Positions 33,565-45,900 are shown, numbered from the stretch's first letter. The stretch is 64,000 bases of DNA from Drosophila miranda (GCF_003369915.1 NW_022881625.1:6572001-6636000); one strand, 5' to 3'. Translations and numbers: made by a program. Notes: generated by a model not told the origin, from the sequence alone.

Positions 33565-33581
33565 CCCCACGTTGGGCGCCA
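33565..33581 (-). promoter_or_regulatory. E2 primer binding site (tRNA-Lys type)
   Basis: Minus strand TGGCGCCCAACGTGGGG, eight bases inside the LTR end (LTR starts at 33590 with TGTAACATTTCC). This is the expected position. Confidence 0.85.
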
Positions 33582-33589
33582 AAAATTTC

Positions 33590-34534
33590 TGTAACATTTC
33601 CACGATATATTTCTATACGTGAGTAGGGGATGGATTGGAGGGGATGTCAAGGTCACGGCCGGGGGCGATTCTTTGGTTCCGTGCTCATTCGGTAACTTGG
33701 GGGGGTTCGTTTGACCGCGTCTCGACTCCTACTACATAAACTTTAAATTTTTTAGAATCCCGTGACTCTACCGGGAGCGAACTCCGAAAACAACACTATG
33801 CCTATTCCGAGCATAACGGACATTAAATGGCACAATCATAGGGCGTACCCGAAAGTACTAGGGGCTTTCGTCGGCGTGTTCCAAACTCTCGCGGGCGTGA
33901 GGTCTTGCGATGGAAGTCGACCCACACGATTCTATACCCACCCTTCCATGATTTCCAGTGGTGCAAAGGTTCTGGATATCGCTAAAATTCTTACCCTACC
34001 CCATTACGGCACCCTGTCCCTAGGAAATTATAAGTCTACTCCATGTTCATTGCTAATAAAATTCAATATATTTCGTTGTACTTCCTCATAGACATGTTGC
34101 TTCAATCAAAAACTAGAAAACCAAGTTTCACTTCCAAAAATAACACAAGTATTGAACTACAATCAGCAGGCAACTCAAGAAAAAAAATTAGTGGAATGAA
34201 AAAAAATAGGAGGCTTAATCCCTAAGGAGGAAAAAAAAAATTATAGATATAGGTATATATAAACGGTGGAGTATAAATAGAAAAGATAGGAATATAATAT
34301 AGGATATTCGAAATAAGTAAATTAGGTATGTATAACGGAAAAAAAATAAAAATCAAAAAAATTTTCAAAAGCAGCGGGGGTCCTACCAGCGATCAGCAAT
34401 GGTGAGCCAAAACGAAATTTAATTAAACATTATAAATTTATTTTTTTTTTTTTTTTCTGTGTTGAGGAGATTTTTTTTCAATGTTGGTTAGTGTATGGCT
34501 TGGCTACGTTTCCATGCATTAAAAGAATGCAGGG
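33590..34534 (-). repeat. E2 5' LTR, inner part (interrupted by E4)
   Basis: Starts TGTAACATTTCC on the plus strand, directly next to the primer site, like the LTRs of E1 and E3, which also end in GTTACA on their own strand. A minus-strand AATAAA near 34437 marks a plausible poly(A) signal. The outer end is not found; it probably continues at 39268 beyond E4. Confidence 0.65.
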
Positions 34535-34876
34535 TGTTCAGGCCAGCAGCAGACGATTGCCGCGCACTGTGCCAACTTCGTGCGCTCCGGTCTCAACTCG
34601 CTCCCGCGCGCTCGGAGGGGCTCTCGGGAGACTTTACGACCCACGATCCACCCGGCGCTCAAGCCATCATGGAGCATAGATCGTAAGGCCTAGTTTTAGT
34701 TACGTTTCCCACCCCGCTACAAGCTGGCGTCGTGCACATACGCGCACCTACAGTCCACATACATATATACCGAAATACAAGGAACATATTTATTGGAACA
34801 ACTCTGACTTCTTCTTTTGGATATTTTCCCACTCGTCGCTGGAAAGCCGCTCCGGTGATCCGCCCTCCTACAAACA
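34535..34876 (+). repeat. E4 5' LTR
   Basis: 342 bp, TGTTCAGGCC...CCTACAAACA. It differs from the 3' LTR at only a few positions (for example GCTGGCGTC versus GCTGTCGTC). Confidence 0.93.
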
Positions 34877-35905
34877 TTGGTCCTTCGAGCCGGATCTTCG
34901 CCTTCCCCATAAGGAGAAGCTTACCCCAGCCAGCATCGGCGGATCGCTCTAAGTTCAAGATAAGTAAGCCCAACACCCGGGCAGTGATTTTGTGCGAGTT
35001 TTCCATCCCAGTCCGAGTACCCGTGGCATACATATGTACATACATATGTATTCATTTCTCGCTCTAGCTCCAAATTAAACCATACTTCGTTCTGCCAACG
35101 GTTGTGGCCACCTACTTCTCCAAAGGTTTAATTTGATCCGAGAAAGCTCCTGCGGTCAACCTCCGATCCAGTGTATATATTCCTACCTCTCCCAGCTACC
35201 AGCTGAGCTTTGGTCGCTGACATATGCACATGCATACAAGCACATGTACACATCGCAACGCAATCCAAGCGGCTGACAACAATCATAAATTCATATGCTT
35301 GCAATTGGTTTATTGTTTTTTTTTTCCATGCTCAACGTTCCGTCGGTTCGGTTTTATAAATAAAGAAAATAAATCACTGCGCCTCCTTATTTAACTAATT
35401 ATACTACCAACAAAATAACGATCCATACATACTGCACATACATATGTATGTATTTATCTTACATATCTATACGTACGCATTTTAAATTAGCATATTCTTG
35501 CACATCTATATAATATACATATTGTATATAAAACGGTTATCCACCGTTTTACCCGTTGTTTGACATCTCTTCAACCCAAGCCGTGGTACATAGCACTTAC
35601 AGCCATACATACACACATACGAGCAGCAGCAGCGGTGCATTCTTTTCGTTTTTCTTTTCGCTTTCGCTTCTCCACCGTTTGCCTGCGTTGGTAGTTGTTG
35701 GGAGAATATTTTTCGGTTCCGCGCTTGACTGTAACGGAACGCCAAGTGACGCGCTACCCTGCATTTCGAGAGTATATTGTTTTCAACCGTAGTTCAATCG
35801 TAGTATTTATATCTATATATTCCGGCCACGGTGTACTATTTCCAAAATTTAAATACTCGCAATAAATTCCACCAAAACCACATATCCACGATCCATCAGC
35901 AAAAC
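34877..35905 (+). other. E4 5' leader
   Basis: About 1 kb with many ACATACATATGTA motifs and no supported ORF. The first 20 bases are the primer binding site. Confidence 0.7.
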
Positions 35906-37572
35906 ATGCCCACTGTTGAGAAGAAATCTCGCAAGAAGTTTAAGCGGGTGAGTTCGCTGAGTTTGACCCATCCACCCAGCTCCAACGGCTCAGCCACTAC
36001 GTCCACATCTTCCCGTCCGGCCCCAGCTGAGCGAGGTCCGACCACGTCCAGGGCTCACGCACCACATGCCTTCGAGGATTTGTTGCTCCCCTCGGGAGTC
36101 CCTCGCACGGCTCCTAGCACTATGGCCGCCAGTTCCGCACAGTCTAAGTTTGCCTTGGCCGCAAGCAGACTGACCCGCTTCGACCAGAAGCTCAGCGCTC
36201 CAGATGCTAGCACACCAACCCGCTCGCTCTCCCAAGTTCATCGAGAACAACTCCGAAGCCTGTGGGCAAAGGTGGACGCGGAGTTCGCGGCCTGTTCGGT
36301 GACGATGGCGGAAGAGGATGCAGAGGGTGTAGCTTATGCCCAAGAGATGTACGATGACTGCTACGCGGTCTACGCGCAATGCCTGGCCGAACTGAACGAT
36401 CAGCTCGAGCCCCCGACTGTCCCTCACACGCCGCAACTGGCCGTTCAAGTGCCGACTTCCGGCGGTTGCCGCCTCCCTCCATGTGACACTGAAGTTTTCA
36501 GTGGGGACTTCCAGCAGTGGCCCACGTTCCGAGACCTGTTCACCGCCATCTACATAGAAAACCCAAGGTTGGCTCCAGTGGAAAAACTGTTTCACCTCAA
36601 CAAAAAGACCAGCGGTGAAGCCCACGACCTAGTGGCCCAGGCTCCCCCTACGAACGAGGGTTTCGCGTCCGCATGGAACGCCCTCCGTGAGCGTTTCCAA
36701 AACAAGAGGCTCAGCTGAAGATCCTCTTCAGTCTGCCCCAAATCCATACCGAGTCAGCAGCAGCGCTAAAAGAGCTCCAGAGGGCCGTCCACAAGTGCCT
36801 CACGACACTCACCCATTCCGAGGTCTCCACAGACAGCGTTTTCGCTGACGGAGTTTTAGTGTACCTCATTTCCGCTAAGCTGCCAAAGATGACCTTAGAG
36901 CTTTGGGAGCAATCCGTGACGCACAAGTCCGAAATTCCCGCCTGGCACGCCATGGACAAGTTCCTGGTGGAGCGGTACCTGTCTCTCGAAGTGACCGAGG
37001 ACGACCATCCAGGCATGGAAACTCAGGCCCACTCCAGGGCGAGCATACGCACTGCAGACAATTCGAGAAGCAATCCGTTTCGGTCTCAAGGAAGTCCTTA
37101 TCCTAGGAGTGCCCACTCGTTTGAGACCACAGTGAATCAAACGAGGAGCACGTGTGATCTCTGCTCCAAAGAGTATCATCCAATCCGGTTATGCCCTTAC
37201 TTCCTTCAAATGCCCGCTGGCGCTCGCTCCGACTACATTCAGCAAAAGCAGCTTTGTTTGAACTGCTTTGCAAGGGGCCACCAGATACGAGCATGCCAAA
37301 GCGCCCACAATTGCATAACTTGTGGAGACCGGCACCATACGCTTCTGCACCGTAGCAATCCAGCAAACTCCAGCGAGGCGATTTCCACAACGGCACAAAA
37401 TTCCTCAGCGTGGCCCGAGCTAGATCTACGAGTACCAAGCGTACAAAATCCAAGTTCGTCCGAAGCCCAGCCAAACGTTCAGTCATATTTCGCCTCCGGC
37501 ACGAGTGCAGTCCTCCTAGGCATCGTTCATCGTTCTCGAGTCAAATTTCCAGACGACCTATCACACTGGTAG
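35906..37572 (+). pseudogene. gag: E4 gag, first part, with one frameshift
   Basis: The start is taken at MPTVEKKSRKKFKRVSSLSL (about 35906), after which a basic and Ser/Thr/Pro-rich leader precedes a BEL/Pao Gag core (DTEVFSGDFQQWPTFRDLFT). The frame shifts near 36700-36718 and continues as ILFSLPQIHTESAAALKELQ. Zinc motifs CDLCSKEYHPIRLC, CLNCFARGHQIRAC and CITCGDRHHTLLH lie at about 37155-37355. The frame ends at 37572 after SAVLLGIVHRS, a sequence that normally leads into protease. Confidence 0.82.
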
Positions 37573-38882
37573 AAGACTCGGGGTCTTTTTACGACAGCAA
37601 TTTCCTTCCAGCTCCCTCCGCAGAAGTTCTCGAACGGTCTCCTGACCGACGGAAATACTTCCAAAATATGCACTGTATGAAAGCTCTACGCTCCGGTCCG
37701 AATTCAAGCCTGAACTCGAAGGTGAATCCGTCCTTAGATCAACATAGCCCTGCCAGTCTATGTAACCGGGCGGCAATTTCCAATGTCTTAAATGTGCCTC
37801 TCACCCGTTCCAAGATCGTTACTAATGTGTCTTCGACGCCCTTATTTCAATTTAGTTCTCAGCACCCAGATATGGCCCCACGTCCCCGCGCCAACCGCAC
37901 CGGGGAGAGCCGGCATCCACGGGGTAGAGGCACCTACCGTTGCCGAGTCTGCTCAGGAATACACCCGCTACGGACCTGCCATGCGTTTCTGCGCCTGAGC
38001 CCTGAGAAGAGGCTCCGAGCCGTCCTGAGAAACAAATACTGCGCCAACTGCCTGGCGCACCAGCACTCCGGGAAGGACTGCCTCAGTGGCGGGCTGTGCG
38101 GGGTGTGTGGCAAGAAGCACCACACGCTACTCCACATCTCCGCGCCTCGCTGTCCAGCCCGCTCAGCCTCGCGAATACAGTCGACAGCTACATCGGCCCA
38201 CGCCGGACGCCGCCCTCGTCGCCCATCCCGTCCAGACCTGGCTGCACCGCCGCCATCTACGCCGGCTCACGCCGAACGCCGTCCTCGTCGGCCCGTCAGC
38301 CGACCGGTCGTAGGAACCGCGACCTCATCGTTTGCGAGCCCAGCGGCTCAAGCTGAGTGCCGTCCCCGTCACCCCGTGAACCGCCCCGTCGTAGGAACCC
38401 CGGCGCCCTCCGTAAGCTCCCTTCTACAACATAGGAGCCTCAATATCCTCCCGACGGCGCTGGTGGTCCTGGATACGGGCTCGAAGGATTTCGAAACGGG
38501 CGCGCTCATCGACCCATGCACGCCGGTGAGCTGCATTGACGACTCATTGGCCTCCGCCTTCACGATACCCACTACGCGCGTTGGCAACGAGAAGGTGTGC
38601 ACCGCGGTCATTCGTACCAAGACGGGCGACTTCCGACTGGAAGCCATCCTGAAGGTCGAGCCCCGTTTGCGCATCCGCACGCCGATCCGACCTTTGAGCG
38701 ATACGATCCGGGCTCGATTTGACGACCTGAAGCTCGCAGATGCGCAATTCCATCGACCAGCCACCATCTCTCTGGTCTTAGGCGCCGACGTCTACCCGAA
38801 AGTGATCCAACCTGCCGGCCTTCCTGTGGCCCAGAGCACGGTGTTCGGATGGATCGTATCCGGTGCATGCACACAGCCATAG
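37410..38882 (+). CDS. E4 second Gag zinc-finger cluster + retropepsin-like domain
   Basis: Open frame in a third register. The first ~170 residues are low complexity and may be partly out of frame. From about 37872 (MAPRPRANRTGESRHPRGRG) it encodes a second BEL-type triple zinc cluster: CRVCSGIHPLRTC, CANCLAHQHSGKDC, CGVCGKKHHTLLH. An Arg/Pro-rich tandem repeat (about 38190-38400) follows, then a protease-like domain (ALIDPCTPVSCIDDSL, in place of the usual DSGS) ending FGWIVSG just before the polypurine tract. Having two Gag zinc clusters in one element suggests fusion of two elements. The D-P-C-T site lacks the normal DSG/DTG active-site triad, so protease activity is doubtful. Confidence 0.72.
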   Translation: MARARSTSTKRTKSKFVRSPAKRSVIFRLRHECSPPRHRSSFSSQISRRPITLVEDSGSFYDSNFLPAPSAEVLERSPDRRKYFQNMHCMKALRSGPNSSLNSKVNPSLDQHSPASLCNRAAISNVLNVPLTRSKIVTNVSSTPLFQFSSQHPDMAPRPRANRTGESRHPRGRGTYRCRVCSGIHPLRTCHAFLRLSPEKRLRAVLRNKYCANCLAHQHSGKDCLSGGLCGVCGKKHHTLLHISAPRCPARSASRIQSTATSAHAGRRPRRPSRPDLAAPPPSTPAHAERRPRRPVSRPVVGTATSSFASPAAQAECRPRHPVNRPVVGTPAPSVSSLLQHRSLNILPTALVVLDTGSKDFETGALIDPCTPVSCIDDSLASAFTIPTTRVGNEKVCTAVIRTKTGDFRLEAILKVEPRLRIRTPIRPLSDTIRARFDDLKLADAQFHRPATISLVLGADVYPKVIQPAGLPVAQSTVFGWIVSGACTQP

Positions 38883-38921
38883 ACACCGATTGGGCTTTGC
38901 ATCCTGCAGGGGGGGGAGGAT

Positions 38922-39262
38922 GTTCAGGCCAGCAGCAGACGATTGCCGCGCACTGTGCCAACTTCGTGCGCTCCGGTCTCAACTCGCTCTCGCGCGCTCG
39001 GAGGGGCGCTCGGGAGACTTTACGACCCACGATCCACCCGGCGCTCAAGCCATCATGGAGCATAGATCGTAAGGCCTAGTTTTAGTTACGTTTCCCACCC
39101 CGCTACAAGCTGTCGTCGTGCACATACGCGCACCTACAGTCCACATACATATATACCGAAATACAAGGAACATATTTATTGGAACAACCCTGACTTCTTC
39201 TTTTGGATATTTTCCCACTCGTCGCTGGAAAGCCGCTCCGGTGATCCGCCCTCCTACAAACA
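38922..39262 (+). repeat. E4 3' LTR
   Basis: About 341 bp and nearly identical to the 5' LTR. It is followed by CAGGG. Confidence 0.93.
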
Positions 39263-39267
39263 CAGGG

Positions 39268-40680
39268 AATGCGAGCAAGGCAAGCTTAGCAGAATTGGCA
39301 CCGAAGAGACCGAAAAGCTTCGAGCGTGTGGAACGCAAGCGTTGCGCTCTCTTATCAGCAGCGGCTGGCCGCTGCGCATGCGTTTTAGATTTTGACGAAG
39401 ACAGGCGCAAAGGAGAAAATTGAAATTGGGTCACTTACGGCTTTAATACAGTGGTCCCTCGCTGAAGGCGCCTTTCGTTGTGGAGCTGTGGAAACCATGT
39501 TAATGTGTGCCCTGGTCGGAGGGGGATTGGTAAATAGGGGGGGGGGGGGGGTATGAAAAAGGTTTTTTTTTTTTTTTTTTTTTTTGTAGTCTGTTACTTT
39601 ATGATTAAGTTTTTCGGTCTCCAACCCGCAAAAATAAATTCCGTTTTGGGACCTTTCACATTCCCGCCTATCGAGGTAGGACTGTGACGCAGAGTTAAGG
39701 AAAGTTACATAGGCATATAAGTGCTCAGAAGGAACCAAAAAAAAAATTACAATTAAAACTACACTATGCTACGAAATCTGCGTCCGGCGCAAGGGTTATG
39801 GCCGGTGGAGGTTATGTCGCCGGGCAGGTGGATGCTTCAACGACTCCAAAAGGGAAAAAAAATCTCGGCCCCACACCAAGGTCGACTCCGAAGAGTACTC
39901 CCGTCAAGGGTGGGAGTTTGGTGTGGGTGGGGCAGAACTTTGGGAGAGACGGGTGGCTACCGCTCGGGGACAGGGCCCTATGGGCGAAACAGAACCAAAA
40001 CCACGAGGGCTAAGAAAAAAATCTAAATTTTCCCTACAGGGCACTTAAACATACCGGTTTTTCGGACTTTTCCACGGAGACACGAGCGTTGGGTTCTCCT
40101 GGCAGAGCTGCGGGACGCACGGGTTTGCAACAAGAACAACACTTGCTGGCGAGGCGAGGCAAATATGCACTTTTCGCCAGGGTAGTTTCTTGCCAGTTTT
40201 CTCGGCGCACGGTTATTAGTTTTCGCCCGATTTTTGCGGCGCGCCCACCGTGTGGGATTTTCCCCGTTCCGTTTTATTTCTTTTCGGTTTGTCTTTGTGG
40301 CACTTATTTCTTTTCTTTTCTTTTGGGCTTACACGTGGTCGATTTAGTTATATATTTGCTACCGACGCGGAGATAACCACCGGCTGCACAGATTCAAATT
40401 TTCGAAAGAGAACGTTCTGGTGCTTTTGCACTGCTTAAATAAGAGCTTACCGATCTTAAATCTCGGCGTCGAAAGCTCCGTTGCGATGCGCTGCACAGCA
40501 CTTACGGCAGCTCAGCTCAGCTGTTCCCTACCTCGAGCTTGCTTGCACCCACCCCAACTATACTATGCCCTGCAGCGATAATTGGCGCAAGGTTATTGCA
40601 TGCGATATCCGAGCACCATAGCGATAACCTATTTTGAATCGGTATTGCCCAACAGCAACCGTTACACATTAAAAATGAAA
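39268..40680. other. Unassigned sequence, possibly the outer part of the E2 LTR
   Basis: Immediately right of the E4 target duplication, hence contiguous with 33590-34529 before E4 inserted. Contains a poly-G run (39538-39551) and a poly-T run (39563-39586). A minus-strand TATATAA-like site near 40345 could be an LTR promoter. No ORF with family resemblance; it ends at DINE-1 copy D. Confidence 0.45.
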
Positions 40681-41819
40681 CGAGGGGGAACGTTGTGAGT
40701 TGCTGCGGACACCGCAACTCTACGGTTATACCCGATACTAAGTTAGTATGGCTTTCCTCCGGCAGACGCCGCTAATATTAAACGACACGACAAAGAGTGC
40801 GTGCGAGAGAGACAGAAAATCAGTCTGAGCGTGACGTCGGGCGCTGCGTAGCCACTGCAAATTGATTTGTTCCTATTGGCTATAAAAATGATCTGATCTG
40901 ATCCAGATTCAGCAATCTGATAGATATGGTCATTATCTATGATTCAGCGTTTTTAGTTTTCTCGAATGTGCAATATTGTGGATGCAACAGATTTTCGTCC
41001 TTTGTGTGGGCGGAAGGGGGTGAGAAGAAATTTTGAGATACACGTTTTATAGCAAGATCTAACAGAAGTGCGGATACCAAATTTGGTTGCTCTAGCCTTA
41101 ATAGTCTCTGAGATTTTTGAATATCCCCAGATTTTCGTCCTTTGCGGGGGCGGAAGGGGGTGTGGCGAAATTTTGACCCAAAACGGTCAAGGTCCAATAT
41201 CACAGGAGTGTGGATACCAAATTTGGTTGCTCTAGCTCTTATGGGTTCTGAGATCCTTGAACTCATATTTTGCAATTGGCAAAACCGACCATGAAACCTG
41301 TGTGTTAGAGAGAGACAGAGCAAGAAAGAATGAAATTGTTTTCTTGATTCTGGCTATAATAATTATACGATCTGGTTCAGAATTCGCCCTCTAGAAGATA
41401 TAGTCATCTTCTACGATTCTGCGTATCGCCGAAATTGTGGATGCCACAGATTTTCGCCCTCTGTGGGAGCGGAAGTGGGCGGGGCAAAGTTTTGAAATTT
41501 TCTTGTAGCAGTGACATATCACAGAAGTCTGGATCCAAAACATCGTTGCTATAGCTTTTATAGTCTTTGAGCACTAGGCGCTGAAGGGGACGGACAGACG
41601 GACGGACGGACAAACGGACGGACGGACAGACGGACGGACGGACAGACGGACGGACGGACAGACGGACAGACAGACATGGCTCAATCGACTCGGCTATTGA
41701 TGCTGATCAAGAATATATACTTTATGGGGTCGGAAACGATTCCTTCTGGACGTTACACACATCCACTTTTACCACAAATCTAATATACCCCAATACTCAT
41801 TTCGAGTATCGGGTATAAT
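40681..41819 (-). mobile_element. DINE-1/ISY-like Helitron, inverted (copy D)
   Basis: Same orientation and structure as copy C, with a longer GTCY array (about 41590-41677). It shares its right flank (41820 onward) with copy C, but its left flank differs completely. It therefore marks the left edge of the second segmental-duplication copy. Confidence 0.88.
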
Positions 41820-42340
41820 AATGCCATAAATTGGATAAACAATCCAAGCACAGTTTGCCAAAAAACAGACTTTATGGACAAGCAATTTAGTTTAGTGTTT
41901 ACTCTGCTCTCCTCCTCCCACGCAGCTAGAGGGTCTCTCGATCTGATCACATCACGTATTAGGGAAGGGTATGGTAAAATATCATGTGAGAATGTTATAG
42001 CAGTGTAAGACAGTACGTATATAGTATAAATTATTGACAGACGATCGGAGAAACGCGGCTGATCCTGTGCAGCTGGACATATACATATTCAGTTTATCGC
42101 GTTAAAAACTTTACATTAATCACGTCTGTCCCCCTTCTACTTACTCTTTCCGAAGTGTTGTCATTTGCTGATTTCACTTTTGCAGCTGCACCAACACAAA
42201 GAACTTTAGTAGAGGATTCGGTGTGCAACTCAGAGCAAATTTTGTTGGGCAATTTCCTAGGCTCCAGCTCTCTCAGTCTCCAAATTCCAGATGTTCCCAC
42301 AGACAGAAAGAAGAACAGGGCTGAAAGGTTTATAAATATA
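41820..42340. other. painless upstream region, copy 2 (left part)
   Basis: Collinear with 9200-9720, without a supported gene. Its last bases, TATAAATATA, are the target of the gypsy insertion. Confidence 0.8.
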
Positions 42341-42665
42341 TGTAAGAAGGAGTGGGCCAGCTGGCCTATTGAGGGGGCAGCGGAGATAAGCAACAGCAGT
42401 AATAACAGCAGCAGAGGAACAGCTGATTAGCAGCAACAGCAGTAGTAACAGCAGCAGCAACAGCAGTAGTAACACAAGCAGATCAACAGCGGACAGAGAA
42501 GAAGAGGAACCGAGCGAAGCAGTGAAAAGGAGAGAACAGCAGCATACGGACGCGACTCAAGCAGCAGCAGAAAATCAGCAGAAACACTAAGAACTTTTGT
42601 AAGCACACATACCAGGCCACCGCGATAATAATACGAATAAACAATACTCTAAATAATATCTTACA
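42341..42665 (+). repeat. E8 5' LTR
   Basis: 325 bp and rich in CAG/CAA-type triplets. It ends in AATAAACAATACTCTAAATA and CTTACA. The primer-site-like TGGGGGCTCAACCAG follows after two or three bases; I cannot name the tRNA. Confidence 0.92.
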
Positions 42666-42919
42666 TTTGGGGGCTCAACCAGTCGCGTACTGCCTGTGTA
42701 AAGTGGAAAAAATCAAAAATTGTGTGGCTCATGTCTCAGAAGCCGGCAGCAGACGAAGCGAGACGGAAAAGCAAGAATTCGGTGCAAAAAAACTGCGCAT
42801 TAGACTCTCAGAAGCAGCAAGCAGAGGAAGCGAGACAGCGAGTGGGTGAAAAGAAGAACCGAGAAAAAAGGGTTGTTTCAAGCCGGCTGCCCACAAGAGT
42901 ATTGCGCAGTAGAATTATA

Positions 42920-45900
42920 ATGGAAAATACAAGTGGACCACCAGCCGGGAATATGCAGCAAAACGCGAACGAGGAAGCGATGAGGTCAACACTCCTAGAA
43001 GAAAACACACAGACGCTCCAACAGCTGGTTCAACTGCTCTCGATGAAAATAAATGCTGATGAAATAGACAAGAAAAATGATGCAAAGCTGGTAGTGGAAA
43101 ATTTTGCCAAAATTATTCCAGAATTCAACGGAGAAAATATGTCGGTACAGCAGTCGTTTATTAACTTCGAGCTAAACGCTGAAGCATACGGACTAAATGA
43201 CAAACAAAAATACGTGCAAGCCCGAGCAAAAATGACAGGTACAGCCGCTCTTTTTCTCGAGTCCACAGCAGTGTATGAGTACGGCCAATTGCGTCACCAA
43301 CTTTTACAGGAGTTTGAGTGTGAGCGTTTATGCAGTGCGCAAATTCACAATCAATTGTCTATGCGAGTGAAGATGGCCGGCGAAAGTTTTCACGAATATA
43401 TACTACAGATGAAACGCATTGCTGCACGTGGGACAACAGACACGGAGTCGGTGATTCGATACATTGTCGACGGACTGAATTTAAAAACGGATTATAAGTA
43501 CACCTTGTATGGATGCAGCTCATACAAGCAGCTGCGAGAGAAGTACGAAATCTACGAAAGAACGCTCGTGGTTGATGGGGGTTTGGCCCCGAAACAAAAA
43601 GACTCACAGCCGTTCGGAAAGAAGTCCAATTTCACCAAATATGAAAGGAAGCAACACTGCTACAATTGTGGATCCCAGGAGCATCTACGCAAGGATTGCC
43701 GAGCTGCATTAAAGTGTTTCCGCTGCAATCAGACTGGACACATGTCTAAGTATTGCCCGAGTGATGCTGCCGTAAACGTTGCATACGAGGAAAAACGCCT
43801 GAAGTCTCTTAAAATTAACGAGGTGCAAGTCAAGGTGCTCATAGACACCGGTGCAGATGTTTCCCTATTGAAGATGTCAGTGTTCGGCAAAATGAGTGGT
43901 ATCTATCTGCAAGCCAGCTCGTCAACTTTGAGGGGACTTGGAAACAACATCACACGCTCCGCTGGGCAGTTTACGCCAGAAGTGGAGATCGACGGAATGC
44001 GACTGGCACACAAATTCCTTGTGGTGGCCGATCATGCCGTCGGATGCGAATTGTTTCTTGGACACGACTTTATATCCAAGTTCACAATGACATCAACGCC
44101 AAGAGGATATAAGTTTTCTCCCCTGCCGGGGGAGGAAACTGAGGACACCAAACAGATAAGTATTTACAACGTGGTCGAAGCAAATACTGACATAAACATT
44201 CCATCGCAGTTCAGAGATGCCGTCCAATCAATGATTCAGGACTTTACTGAAAAGAAGCAGACTGCAGTGTGCCCGATCATGCTGAAGATCGTACCGGACG
44301 AGAAAATAGCGCCGTTTCGACATTCGCCAAGTCGAGTGGCCATCAGCGAAGCCGACGTTGTCAAGCAGCAGATCGATGAATGGGCCAACGCTGGGATAAT
44401 ACGACGCTCATCATCAAATTTCGCCAGTCGGACTGTAATTGTCAAGAAAAAGGATGGGAGCAGCCGGGTCTGCGTGGACTATCGTCAGTTGAACAAGATG
44501 GTCTTGAAAGATTGCTTTCCCGTTCCAATCGTTGAAGAGGTGCTGGAAAAACTGGAAAATGCTAAGGTGTTCACCATCATGGACTTAGAAAATGGGTTTT
44601 TCCAAGTTCCTGTGGAAGAAAGCAGCAAAAAATATACGGCGTTCATAACGAAGGAAGGCCTCTTTGAGTTCAACCTTGCGCCTTTCGGTTTTTGCAATTC
44701 GCCAGCAGTTTTCATCCGTTTTATAAGTTTTGTATTTCAAAACCTTATAAATGAAAACATTCTTGACCTGTACATGGACGATATCGTTATACACGTTGAA
44801 ACCGCCGACGAATGCCTAGGAAAGCTGAAGAAGGTTTTTGATGCTGCAGCTGAATACGGGCTGAAGATGAAGTGGAAGAAGTGCCGATTTCTGCAGTCGA
44901 CCATAACATTTTTGGGTCATCAAGTTGGAGGAGGGGAAATCAAGCCTGGATTGGAGAAAACCAAAGCCGTCAGCAAGTTCCCGATGCCGAAAAACATAAA
45001 GGCTGTGCAGTCGTTTTTAGGATTAACTGGGTTTTTCCGTAAATTCATAACAAACTATTTGCTAATCGCCAAACCACTGACCAATCTGCTGCGAAAAGAT
45101 GTCCCATTTAAAAGGAGTCTGGAGGAGCAGCAGGCGTTCGCTACATTAAAGGAAGCATTGGTGAAAGAGCCGGTCTTGAAACTTTATCGCAGGAATGCAA
45201 AAACCGAGATACACACTGATGCGTCAAAGGACGGGTTTGCAGCGTCGTTGTTACAATGGCACGAAGGACAATTGCATCCGATCTTATTCTGGAGTAAGAA
45301 AACCTCGGAGTCTGAAGCACGACAGCATAGCTATATACAGGAAGCCAAAGCAATTTTCCTAGCGTGCAAAAAATTTCGTCAGTACATACTTGGAACCAAC
45401 TTTAAGCTCGTAACGGATTGCGCTGCTTTCAAGCAAACGTTAAGCAAGAAGGACGTTCCGCGGGAGGTAGCCCAATGGGTCCTGTACTTGCAGGACTACG
45501 ACTTTGAAGTAGAACACAGACCAGGAGAACGGCTGAAGCATGTGGATTGCCTGAATAGGTACCCAATTGATGTCATGATGGTATCTTCGGAAGTCACAGC
45601 AAGAATTAAGAAAGCCCAGCAGGAGGATACGATGCTCAAAGCAGTTTCCGAAATTTTGAAAAGTAAACCATATGACAACTTTAAGTTGAAAGCTGGTCTC
45701 GTGTACAATGTCGTGCAAGGCACGGACTTGCTGGCAATACCGATATCATTAGAAAAAGAAATAATAACCGACGCTCACAACGCAGGACACTTTGCCGCTC
45801 AAAAAACAATGCATACCGTACAGCAGAGCTATTGGATTCCACATCTGGAAGGAAAAGTAATGCAGATCATAGGAAACTGTATGAAATGTATAATCTACAA

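Larger units (their letters stand above)
25375..34534 (-). mobile_element. E2: Ty3/gypsy element with RING-Gag, nested host of three insertions
   Basis: Minus-strand element related to E1. Its 5' LTR begins at 33590 and extends right, interrupted by E4 at 34535. Two primer-site-like sequences, a ~0.9 kb leader and a Gag ORF (32607 down to 25375) follow. pol is missing: the element is cut at the junction with E6. Insertions inside it are E5 (28287-31705) and a solo LTR (25495-27649). Each is flanked by a target duplication, and their removal leaves one continuous Gag frame. Confidence 0.85.
34535..39262 (+). mobile_element. E4: BEL/Pao element with gag and protease only
   Basis: Two ~342 bp LTRs (34535-34876 and 38922-39262), TG...CA, flanked by the 5-base target duplication CAGGG (34530-34534 and 39263-39267). 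A primer site TTGGTCCTTCGAGCCGGATC follows the 5' LTR at once, and a G-rich polypurine tract (GGGGGGGGAGGA) precedes the 3' LTR. RT, RNase H and integrase are entirely absent. It is inserted in what is probably the E2 LTR. Confidence 0.93.
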
